From SZUA-229 sp036567985 (GTDB lineage: Bacteria; Pseudomonadota; Gammaproteobacteria; SZUA-229), in the NCBI GenBank assembly GCA_036567985.1, contig DATCTK010000032.1:1-55975 (forward strand): a DNA stretch of 55,975 nt, given 5' to 3'. The notes beneath the pieces are model-generated. The model ran no database searches. It was given only the letters and a program-made list of their open reading frames with translations, and was not told the origin of the DNA. Position 1 is the stretch's first letter. Each line of letters opens with the position of its first letter. Position numbers and translations under genes: made by a program. This document shows, one piece after another, positions 9,247 through 16,661 of this stretch.

Positions 9247-9783
9247 TCAGGCATACTGCTTATTATGGCGTTCGATGCTGCTCATGATTTCTTCACTGGC
9301 GCGGTCTACGCCAACCCAGTTTTCTACCTTCACCCATTTACCGGATTCCAGCGCCTTGTACTGCTCGAAGAAGTGGGTGATCTGGTTGAGCATATCGTCA
9401 TGCAGATCCTGTGGCTTTTCTACCTTATCATATAGCTTGGTCAACTTGCTCACGGGCACCGCCAGCACCTTATGGTCTTCACCTGCCTCATCGGTCATTT
9501 CCAGCATACCGATCGGACGACAGCGGATCACCGAGCCGGAAATCAGCGGCACAGGGGTCACCACCAGAACATCAACCGGGTCACCATCTTCCGACAGGGT
9601 ATGGGGCATAAAGCCGTAATTACACGGGTAAAACATCGCAGTACCCATAAAGCGATCGACCATCAGCGTACCGCTGTCTTTTTCTACTTCATATTTAACC
9701 GGTGAGCCATGCGCCGGAATTTCAATGACAACGTTAATATCAGTTGGCACATTCTCGCCGACCGAGAGGTTCTCAAGATTCAT
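9247..9783 (-). CDS. ppa: inorganic pyrophosphatase (family I)
   Basis: This soluble hexameric-type pyrophosphatase hydrolyses PPi to two phosphates and pulls biosynthetic reactions forward. The 178-residue protein has the signature DGDPVDVLV with the metal-binding aspartates, plus the conserved basic/tyrosine segment RFMGTAMFYPCNYGF. The length is standard. It heads the minus-strand cluster and is divergent from adk. It shares metabolic logic with adk (adenylate and pyrophosphate homeostasis), though the two are separately transcribed. Confidence 0.97.
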   Translation of the reverse strand: MNLENLSVGENVPTDINVVIEIPAHGSPVKYEVEKDSGTLMVDRFMGTAMFYPCNYGFMPHTLSEDGDPVDVLVVTPVPLISGSVIRCRPIGMLEMTDEAGEDHKVLAVPVSKLTKLYDKVEKPQDLHDDMLNQITHFFEQYKALESGKWVKVENWVGVDRASEEIMSSIERHNKQYA

Positions 9784-9926
9784 ACAACTATTACCTTAAA
9801 TTTTACTGCGTGTTTAAAAATCGATTCAATTTAGTGCTAGGCTCACAACACAAGCCACCAGCACGAAATAAAATGTGTGGATTATTCAGAGTTTCGAGAT
9901 TATATCAAGAAGCCGCACTAGAATAC

Positions 9927-9954
9927 TCGACATATTCTACGCAATGATTAAAAT
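9927..9954 (+). promoter_or_regulatory. candidate sigma-70 promoter for adk
   Basis: TCGACA (9927-9932) and TAAAAT (9949-9954) are separated by 16 bp and each matches the sigma-70 consensus at five of six positions. Transcription would begin near 9961, about 40 bp before the adk ATG. This is a reading of consensus only. Confidence 0.4.
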
Positions 9955-10000
9955 CCGGCAGTATTGCCAACACAAAGGCCTGTTAGGGGGACTAAAGGAT

Positions 10001-11353
10001 ATGAAACTTGTACTACTTGGGGCACCTGGCTCCGGTAAAGGCACACAAGCCAAGCTGTTAGTTGATAAACTGAATATTCCGCAGATTTCCACCGGCGATC
10101 TGCTGCGTGCTGCGGTAGAGGCACAAACCCCGCTGGGTCGCCAGGCAAAGGCGATTATGGACGCAGGCCAGCTGGTGCCCAATGATCTGGTGCTGGGACT
10201 GATTCGCGAACGCCTCAACAGCCCGGATTGCCGTAACGGCTTTATTCTGGACGGATTCCCGCGCAACCTGGAACAGGCCGAGGAACTGGATCGCCTGCTG
10301 GACAGCCTGTCGATGCCGATTCAGAAATCGATCCTGATCGATGTAGACTTCGACATACTGATGCAGCGCCTCACCGGCCGCCTCACCTGCGAGGACTGCG
10401 GTGCGGTGTATAACATCTTTACCAACCCGCCCACCATGGAAGATGAGTGCGACAAATGTGGCGGCAACCTGCACCACCGCTCTGATGACAATGAAGAAAC
10501 CATTGGCAAGCGTCTGCGCGTATATGAAACACAGACCCAGCCGGTGGCGGACTATTACCGCCAGCAGGGCAAGCTGTCGGTGATCGAAGGCAAGGGCGAC
10601 ATCAGGGACATCTTTAACGACATGATGAAGGCATTGAAAAACGTGCCCCCAGCCAGGGCCATGCAACCGGCAAAAGCGGCGAAAGCACCGGTTCCGGTCA
10701 GCTCTGCTGTCAGTGACAAGCCGGTGGTGGCCGAGCAACCCGCCGCCAGACTGGCAAAAAATGTAGCCAAAGCCAGTGCCGCTGCCCAGGCTACGCCCAA
10801 GGCTGCTCCTAAGGCTGCAGTCAAAGCGACAGCCGCGGCCAGCCCGACGGCGGCAAAAGCCAGAGCGACTGCGAAACCTGCGGCCAAAGCTGCAGCTAAA
10901 AAAGCAGCAGCAAAGAAAGCGCCTGCCAAAGCTACGGACAAAAAGCCCGCCGACAAGCCCACAACAACACAAAAGCCGGCTACTAAAGCCGCACCCAGCA
11001 AGGCGACAGCTAAAAAGACTGCAGCGGCAAAACCGGCAGTAAAAAAAGCGGCCACTAAGAAAGCAGCGCCGAAAACAGCCCCGAAAGCCGCAGCACCCGG
11101 CAAGGCCGGCACCAGTGCAAAGCCCGCTGCGAAAAAGAAAGTGGCTAGCGGCGCAGCCGACGGCCTGCAGGGCATGCGCAACACCCTGAGCAAGCTGGAA
11201 GCGGAGCTCAAGCAGGTCAGGGCGGAAATCGCCCTGAGCGAAAAACGCAGCAAAGACCTGCTGGCCATCGAAACCAGCAAAACCCAGATGCGCAAGCAGT
11301 TCTCCGCGCAATGGCAGAAAGACCTGCTAAAAAGTCTGAAAAAGATTAAATAG
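10001..11353 (+). CDS. adk: adenylate kinase with Zn-type LID and long Lys/Ala/Pro-rich C-terminal extension
   Basis: Residues 1 to about 215 are a complete long-form adenylate kinase (AMP + ATP to 2 ADP). They show the P-loop GAPGSGKGTQ, the AMP site STGDLLRAAV, GFPRN, and a LID with four cysteines (C130, C133, C150, C153) as in zinc-binding adenylate kinases. About 170 residues of repetitive Ala/Lys/Pro/Thr sequence then follow in the style of histone-H1-like AlgP/HctB tails (many AAKKAAAKK and KATAKK runs). The last roughly 65 residues are charged and predicted coiled coil (SKLEAELKQVRAEIALSEKR). Usual adenylate kinases are about 215 residues, so more than half of this 450-residue protein is extra. 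The frame continues through an in-frame extension upstream to 9875. I chose the ATG at 10001, behind a purine-rich stretch, because it starts the canonical MKLVLLGAPG. The tail's function is unknown; nucleic-acid binding is inferred from composition. Confidence 0.93.
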   Translation: MKLVLLGAPGSGKGTQAKLLVDKLNIPQISTGDLLRAAVEAQTPLGRQAKAIMDAGQLVPNDLVLGLIRERLNSPDCRNGFILDGFPRNLEQAEELDRLLDSLSMPIQKSILIDVDFDILMQRLTGRLTCEDCGAVYNIFTNPPTMEDECDKCGGNLHHRSDDNEETIGKRLRVYETQTQPVADYYRQQGKLSVIEGKGDIRDIFNDMMKALKNVPPARAMQPAKAAKAPVPVSSAVSDKPVVAEQPAARLAKNVAKASAAAQATPKAAPKAAVKATAAASPTAAKARATAKPAAKAAAKKAAAKKAPAKATDKKPADKPTTTQKPATKAAPSKATAKKTAAAKPAVKKAATKKAAPKTAPKAAAPGKAGTSAKPAAKKKVASGAADGLQGMRNTLSKLEAELKQVRAEIALSEKRSKDLLAIETSKTQMRKQFSAQWQKDLLKSLKKIK

Positions 11354-11379
11354 CATCACTGCCAGCCAATGGGCAAACA

Positions 11380-11410
11380 CAGAAAAGGCCGCTTGAAGCG
11401 GCCTTTTCTG
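11380..11410. terminator. bidirectional intrinsic terminator between adk and the thioredoxin gene
   Basis: A perfect inverted repeat, CAGAAAAGGCCGC-TTGAA-GCGGCCTTTTCTG, lies between the convergent adk and thioredoxin genes. The GC-rich core flanked by A and T runs allows Rho-independent termination on both strands. Confidence 0.88.
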
Positions 11411-11443
11411 TGGCTAAGGGATAATGGTGCGGATCGTAATAAA

Positions 11444-11824
11444 TTACGCCTTATTACCGGCTTCCGCTTCAGCAGCTTCGATTTCCGCTCTGACATTTGC
11501 CATATCCAGCTCCTTAACCTGTGACACCAGCTGTTCCAGGGCGCTCCCGGGCAGCATACCGGCTTCGGAAAACAGCACGATCTGTTCACGGAAGACCATC
11601 AGTGTGGGAATCGAACGAATCTGGAAATGCGCCGCAATCGCCTGCTCTTCTTCCGTATTCACCTTGGCAAATACAATGTCCGGATACTTTTCAGACACTT
11701 CTTCGTAGATGGGTGCAAAGTTTTTGCAGGGGCCACACCAGGGGGCCCAGAAATCGATAATGACGATGTCATTTTCAACGATGGTTTTTTCCAGAGTCTG
11801 TTCGTTTAATTCTATTGTCGCCAC
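11444..11824 (-). CDS. thioredoxin family protein with acidic C-terminal extension
   Basis: This is a 126-residue cytoplasmic thioredoxin-fold protein with the redox motif WCGPC in FWAPWCGPCKNF and the cis-proline in RSIPTLMVF. It should reduce protein disulfides using thioredoxin reductase or a similar donor. After the fold (about residue 105) it adds a short Ala/Glu-rich tail (RAEIEAAEAEAGNKA) absent from classic TrxA. It has no signal peptide. It is convergent with adk and monocistronic. Whether it is the main thioredoxin or a specialised one cannot be told from this window. Confidence 0.9.
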   Translation of the reverse strand: MATIELNEQTLEKTIVENDIVIIDFWAPWCGPCKNFAPIYEEVSEKYPDIVFAKVNTEEEQAIAAHFQIRSIPTLMVFREQIVLFSEAGMLPGSALEQLVSQVKELDMANVRAEIEAAEAEAGNKA

Positions 11825-12036
11825 TGTGTGCCTCCAGTTTTCACGCTGTTTAAATTAACGGCCCCCTACACGGAGACCCGATCAATGAACCCGTGCCAGC
11901 AGACAAGACAAACGCTAAGCAGGCGCCACACAAATCCATAAAGCAAAATATTAACATTTTCTTATGTTAGGGTCGATGCGCAATATTTTACGCTCATCTG
12001 CAGTTTTATCATGAAAACTGGGCTTTACTCCTGTGC

Positions 12037-13503
12037 ATGAGTCACAAACCTGAAGCTGCCAACCCCACACAAACCGACCAGACCGAGCTCACACTGGTGC
12101 TGGATCAGGGCTCACACGCCAGTCGGCTGGCGCTGTTTAGCCCCACGGGAGAACTGCTGCAGATTGATAGCCAGGCCATTCGCAGCCGCACACAGGGCCA
12201 GTTTATCGAGCAGGATGCGGATGAGATCCTGCAATCGCTGCAGCAGCTACTGCACGGACTTCCACCACAACTGCTGCAACGCATCAGCCACGGCGGCCTC
12301 TGCACACAGCGCTCAACCCTGGTTGCCTGGGACAGGCACAGCGGCAAGGCGCTGTCACCGGCGATCAGCTGGCGTGACCAGCGTGGCCAGGCACAGGTCG
12401 AGCAACTGCGACAGCAGGGAAACCAGACGCAGATTCACCAGCTCAGCGGCCTGCCCCTGTCGCCCCACTATGCCGCCAGCAAAATACACTGGTTGCTTGA
12501 GCACAACCAGCCGGTGCAACAGGCGCTGCAGGCACAAACCCTGTGTATTGCGCCGCTGGCCAGCTATCTGCTGTTTCACCTGTTGCAGCAGTCTCCCTGC
12601 GTGATTGACCACAGCAATGCCCAGCGTACCCAGCTGATGGATATCCAGACGCTCGACTGGTCACCCCAGCTGCTTGAGCTGTTTCAGATTCCCGCCGATA
12701 TTCTGCCGGAGTTACGTCCCATGCTGGCAGACTATGGCCGGCTCAGGCAGGCGGATATTCCACTGTACGCGGTGTGTGGCGACCAGAACGCGCTGCCCGC
12801 CGCCTACCCGCCACTCACCCCGGACGACTGCCTGGTGAATGTCGGCACAGGGGCGTTTGTACTGTCACCACAGCCAGAAAAGCCACCTGCCCTGCGCCTG
12901 TTGCGCAGCCTGTGTTACAGCGATACAGAACAGGTGCGTTTTCTCAGTGAAGGCACCGTCAATGGCGCCGGCGCGGCGCTCGACTGGCTCAGCCAGCAAC
13001 TGCCACAGGCCTCGCTGTACCAGCAGTTACCGTTATGGCTGGCCGAGGTCAGCGAGCCGCCGCTGTTTATTAATACCGTGGCGGGGCTGGGCTCACCCTG
13101 GTGGTGTGATGCCGGTGAAGCAGCGTTTATCGCTGCCGGCACCATGTCGGACTCGCAAAAATACGTCGCGCTGATTGAGAGCATTGTGTTTCTGATCAGC
13201 CATAACCTGCAGCAACTGATGCAGCCTCCACAGCGGATTCTAATCAGCGGCGGACTGAGCCAGCTGGATGGCCTGTGTCAGAAATTATCCGACCTCAACC
13301 AGGCGTCGGTGCTGCGCTTTGCACAGAGCGAGGCCAGCGCCCGAGGTTGCGCCAGCCTGGCTAACCAGTTTGCTTCGCGCAACAGCAGCCAGTGGCAACA
13401 CCTGACTGTGCAACAGCCGTTCACACCACAGCAAAACCATGCACTAACCCGGCGTTATGCACATTTTGTCGGAGAATTACGCAAGCGCTGCAGGAACGAC
13501 TAA
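12037..13503 (+). CDS. FGGY-family carbohydrate kinase, glycerol-kinase-like
   Basis: This 488-residue protein of the FGGY kinase family has the N-terminal nucleotide/sugar motif LVLDQGSHASRLALF, and the glycerol-kinase-like segment TLVAWDRHSGKALSPAISWRDQRG. It also has GDQNAL with the expected catalytic aspartate, and VGTGAFVL and ISGGLSQLDGL in the ATPase half. It should phosphorylate glycerol or a related polyol. Specificity is uncertain because the first motif differs from the DQGTTSSR typical of GlpK. The next two genes encode a glycerophosphodiesterase and a glycerol-3-phosphate dehydrogenase homologue, which supports a glycerol role. The protein is rich in Gln/Leu and begins with about 15 extra residues. 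Confidence 0.82.
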   Translation: MSHKPEAANPTQTDQTELTLVLDQGSHASRLALFSPTGELLQIDSQAIRSRTQGQFIEQDADEILQSLQQLLHGLPPQLLQRISHGGLCTQRSTLVAWDRHSGKALSPAISWRDQRGQAQVEQLRQQGNQTQIHQLSGLPLSPHYAASKIHWLLEHNQPVQQALQAQTLCIAPLASYLLFHLLQQSPCVIDHSNAQRTQLMDIQTLDWSPQLLELFQIPADILPELRPMLADYGRLRQADIPLYAVCGDQNALPAAYPPLTPDDCLVNVGTGAFVLSPQPEKPPALRLLRSLCYSDTEQVRFLSEGTVNGAGAALDWLSQQLPQASLYQQLPLWLAEVSEPPLFINTVAGLGSPWWCDAGEAAFIAAGTMSDSQKYVALIESIVFLISHNLQQLMQPPQRILISGGLSQLDGLCQKLSDLNQASVLRFAQSEASARGCASLANQFASRNSSQWQHLTVQQPFTPQQNHALTRRYAHFVGELRKRCRND

Positions 13504-13557
13504 ACTCATTGATAACAAATTATGTAAACCCGGATAAATTAGTACGGATAAATTGAT

Positions 13558-14322
13558 ATGCCAATTCCACACCTTGTAGCCCACCGCGGCATGATGGCGA
13601 GCTACCCGGAAAACACCCTGATTTCGTTGCAGTCGGCACTGCAGTGTGGGGCTTCCTATATTGAATTCGATGTGCAGTGCACCGCCGATGGTGAGCTGGT
13701 GGTATTTCACGATGTAGAGCTGCAACGCACCACCGGCATTCAGGGCAACCTGTTTGAAATGAGCTATGAAGAATTGAAGAATATACGCGCCCACGAGCCT
13801 GAACGCTTTTCACTGGCCTTTTTCAATCAGCGCATTCCACGCCTCAGTGAAGTGGTGCAGTTACTGCAGAATTTCCCCAAGGCCACCGCCTTTGTGGAAA
13901 TCAAGGAAGCCACATTGCAGCATTATGGTGTTGATACGATTATGGCAGACCTGCTGAGAACACTGGATATTATTCATTCACAGTGTGTGATTATTTCCTA
14001 TGACCAGGATGCCATCAGCTATACCAAAAAGCACAGCGACTTCCAGACCGGCTGGATACTGCATAACTACGACGACCTCAGCCACCATCTGGCAAAAAAC
14101 CTGGCGCCGGATTACCTGATTGCCAATCACCGTAAGATCCCGCTCAATATGGACCCCTGGCCCGGCAACTGGCACTGGATGGTCTACGATGTAACCGACC
14201 CGGAACTCGCGCTGCATTATGCCAGCCATAATATTCCACTGATCGAAACGCGAAATATCTGCGCCATGCTGGAACACCCGGTACTGGCGCTGAACCTGAT
14301 TTCCAACCAGGCGCAAAACTAA
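13558..14322 (+). CDS. glycerophosphodiester phosphodiesterase
   Basis: This 254-residue GDPD-family TIM barrel hydrolyses glycerophosphodiesters to glycerol-3-phosphate and an alcohol. The catalytic set is visible in the first 60 residues: LVAHRGMMASYPENT (His and Glu), YIEFDVQ (metal ligands) and VVFHDVEL (second His). No signal peptide is seen, so it acts in the cytoplasm, like UgpQ. It lies 54 bp after the kinase gene and 6 bp before the G3P dehydrogenase homologue. Together they form a module turning phospholipid head-group waste or glycerol into dihydroxyacetone phosphate. Confidence 0.93.
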   Translation: MPIPHLVAHRGMMASYPENTLISLQSALQCGASYIEFDVQCTADGELVVFHDVELQRTTGIQGNLFEMSYEELKNIRAHEPERFSLAFFNQRIPRLSEVVQLLQNFPKATAFVEIKEATLQHYGVDTIMADLLRTLDIIHSQCVIISYDQDAISYTKKHSDFQTGWILHNYDDLSHHLAKNLAPDYLIANHRKIPLNMDPWPGNWHWMVYDVTDPELALHYASHNIPLIETRNICAMLEHPVLALNLISNQAQN

Positions 14323-14328
14323 CCTTTG

Positions 14329-15531
14329 ATGCAAGCTGATTATGATGTGGTGATTATCGGTGCTGGCATTCAGGGCGCTGGCATCGCACAGGCGGCAGCA
14401 AGTTGCGGTTATCGCACTCTGTTGCTGGAAAAACAGGCACAGGCCGGCATGGGTACCTCCTGCAAATCCAGCAAGCTAATTCATGGTGGCCTGCGCTACC
14501 TGGAAAGTGCACAGTTTTCACTGGTATGGGAAAGCCTGCAGGAACGTAGACGCCTGCTGCGCAATGCACCACAGCTGGTTAAACTGATTCCGTTTTATAT
14601 TCCCGTGTATAAAAACAGTTCGCGACCCGCCTGGCTTATCTGGCTTGGTCTGAGCATTTACAGCCTGTTCAGCCGAAAACCTTTTCGCATAATAAAACGT
14701 CAGGACTGGGACACACTGGATGGTTTGCAAACAAGCGATCTGCGACAGGTTTTTCAATACTATGATGCGCAAACCGATGATCAGCAACTCACGCAAAGCG
14801 TGGTTGAGTCGGCGATTAAACTGGGTGCAAAAACCGAATTCGATGCCGACCTGGTTGACTCAAACTACACAGACTGTCACCGGATTCATTACCGAAAACA
14901 GCAGCAGGATTATTATATCAGCACCCACTACCTGATAAATTGCAGCGGCCCCTGGGCAGCACAGACACAGCAAAAAATTCAGCCACAGATGCCACTGCCT
15001 CAACTGGACCTGGTGGCTGGCAGCCACATTATTATCAGGCGCCCACTGAAACAGGGTGCCTATTATTTACAGGCCAGCGATCGACAAACCAGTGACCAAC
15101 GTGCCATCTTCGCCATCCCGTGGAAACAACAGATGACCTTAATCGGCACCACGGAGCGACACTACAGCGGCAAGATAGAAGAATTACAGGCAAATGATAA
15201 AGAGATTGATTACCTGCTGGAAAACTACAACCGGCATTTTGAACCGCCAGCTAGCAGGGCAGATATCGTTGCGCAATTTGCCGGCCTGCGTGTGTTACAG
15301 AATGCCGCAGACAGTGCGTTTAATGCATCGCGTGACACTATCATTATTACCAGCAAGCGGCATCCCGGCCAGATCACGGTCACCGGTGGTAAACTCACCA
15401 CCTACCGCGCAACCGCCGAGCAGGTTGTATCCACAATTAAACTGCCCACTAAACGCAGATGCAGCGGCAAACAGACCCGCCATCAACAGCTGCATCCGCC
15501 CACACAGACAAAAACGGATAGCCAGGTTTGA
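14329..15531 (+). CDS. FAD-dependent glycerol-3-phosphate dehydrogenase-like protein, short form
   Basis: This is a DAO-fold flavoprotein related to aerobic GlpD, which oxidises glycerol-3-phosphate to dihydroxyacetone phosphate and feeds electrons to quinone. The dinucleotide motif VVIIGAGIQGAGIAQAAA, the flavin/substrate segment TSCKSSKLIHGGLRYLE and the C-terminal GGKLTTYR are clear. At 400 residues it is about 100 shorter than usual GlpD and lacks the helical C-terminal domain. It ends soon after the core in a basic, low-complexity stretch. It may be a naturally short homologue or have lost its 3' end. The frame can also start at TTG 14326. Its stop lies 2 bp from the end of the convergent HD-GYP gene. 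Confidence 0.82.
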   Translation: MQADYDVVIIGAGIQGAGIAQAAASCGYRTLLLEKQAQAGMGTSCKSSKLIHGGLRYLESAQFSLVWESLQERRRLLRNAPQLVKLIPFYIPVYKNSSRPAWLIWLGLSIYSLFSRKPFRIIKRQDWDTLDGLQTSDLRQVFQYYDAQTDDQQLTQSVVESAIKLGAKTEFDADLVDSNYTDCHRIHYRKQQQDYYISTHYLINCSGPWAAQTQQKIQPQMPLPQLDLVAGSHIIIRRPLKQGAYYLQASDRQTSDQRAIFAIPWKQQMTLIGTTERHYSGKIEELQANDKEIDYLLENYNRHFEPPASRADIVAQFAGLRVLQNAADSAFNASRDTIIITSKRHPGQITVTGGKLTTYRATAEQVVSTIKLPTKRRCSGKQTRHQQLHPPTQTKTDSQV

Positions 15532-15533
15532 AC

Positions 15534-16661
15534 TCAGCGCAGCCCTTTCTGTAGCGATGCAATTGCATCCATTGATACAGCCTCTGCCTCGCTGATTTGC
15601 TGTAACGGATCCTGCTCCGGCTGATCGCGGTACGTCTCGCGAATCTGGTAAAATGCGTCCAGATTATCAAATAACAGATCCACCAGTGTCGGATCAAAAT
15701 GCCGACCGGACTCCTGCCTGATCTGCGCCAGAATATCTTCATCACTCCAGGCTTCCTTGTAGCAGCGTTTTGAACCCAGCGCATCGAACACATCCGCTAG
15801 CGCAGTGATTCTGCCATAGATATGAATATCTTCTTTTTCTGTTGCAGCCGGATAACCGCTGCCATCCCATTTTTCATGATGCTGCAGTGCAATAATCGCC
15901 GCTGTCTGCATAATCGGACGCTGACTGTGCTTCAGCATCTCATGGCCGATGGTGACATGGGTTTTCATTATTTCAAATTCATCCGGCGTGAGTCGTCCTT
16001 TTTTATGCAGTATGGCATCGGGTATACCTACCTTGCCAATGTCATGCATCGGTGACGCCATGGCGATCATGTCAGCTTCGTAATCATCCAGCCCCGAAAG
16101 CAGCGCCAGTAAGCGCGAGTATTCTGCCACTCGCTTGACATGCAGGCCGGTTTCTTTTGAACGGGTTTCACCGATTGAACCCATGGTAAAAATAACTTCT
16201 TTCTGGGTTTCAATAATTTCCCGGTTTAATAAAGACAGCTCAGCGGTGGCATTGTCGATCACCGCCTGCTGCGAGTCTTCATATGCTTTCAGTTTTAGAT
16301 GGGTTTTTATTCGTGCCAGCAGTTCCGCCGCAGTAAACGGCTTTGTCACATAGTCCTGTCCGCCAACCTCGAATGCCTCCAGCAAACTTTGTTCATCCGT
16401 TTTGGCCGTCAGAAATATAACCGGCGTATCCCCCGATATATTTTCACGTTTAATCTGTCGACACACATCATAACCGCTCATGCCCGGCATCATTACGTCC
16501 AGCAACACCAGGTCAAAGCGATTTTCATGCAGCATATCCAGCGCACGCAGGCCACTGGTTGCATAGGAAATATCATAGGCCTGATCCGCCAGCAAATGAG
16601 CAACCACCTGGATGTTCTTCGGGCTATCATCAACAATCAGTATTTTAAACTGCCTACTCAT
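15534..16661 (-). CDS. response regulator with HD-GYP c-di-GMP phosphodiesterase domain
   Basis: This 375-residue two-domain regulator has an N-terminal receiver with the phospho-acceptor aspartate in LVLLDVMMPG (about D53) and the conserved Lys in YVTKPF. A linker helix leads to an HD-GYP domain. The HD pair is in MHDIGKVGIPDAIL and the GYP motif is intact in HHEKWDGSGYP, so c-di-GMP hydrolysis is expected. Its start overlaps the end of the upstream hybrid histidine kinase by 8 bp, marking them as a cognate pair. Phosphorylation by that kinase would control local c-di-GMP (inference). Confidence 0.93.
   Translation of the reverse strand: MSRQFKILIVDDSPKNIQVVAHLLADQAYDISYATSGLRALDMLHENRFDLVLLDVMMPGMSGYDVCRQIKRENISGDTPVIFLTAKTDEQSLLEAFEVGGQDYVTKPFTAAELLARIKTHLKLKAYEDSQQAVIDNATAELSLLNREIIETQKEVIFTMGSIGETRSKETGLHVKRVAEYSRLLALLSGLDDYEADMIAMASPMHDIGKVGIPDAILHKKGRLTPDEFEIMKTHVTIGHEMLKHSQRPIMQTAAIIALQHHEKWDGSGYPAATEKEDIHIYGRITALADVFDALGSKRCYKEAWSDEDILAQIRQESGRHFDPTLVDLLFDNLDAFYQIRETYRDQPEQDPLQQISEAEAVSMDAIASLQKGLR

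Noticed and set aside
8018..9619. 533-residue plus-strand frame opposite mrdA and ppa
   Set aside because: It is a shadow of two well-supported genes, without motifs or a start signal.
10058..11311. Long minus-strand frames opposite adk
   Set aside because: They arise from the GC-rich, low-complexity adk tail. Their Cys/Phe/Gly- or Ala-rich translations match no protein family.
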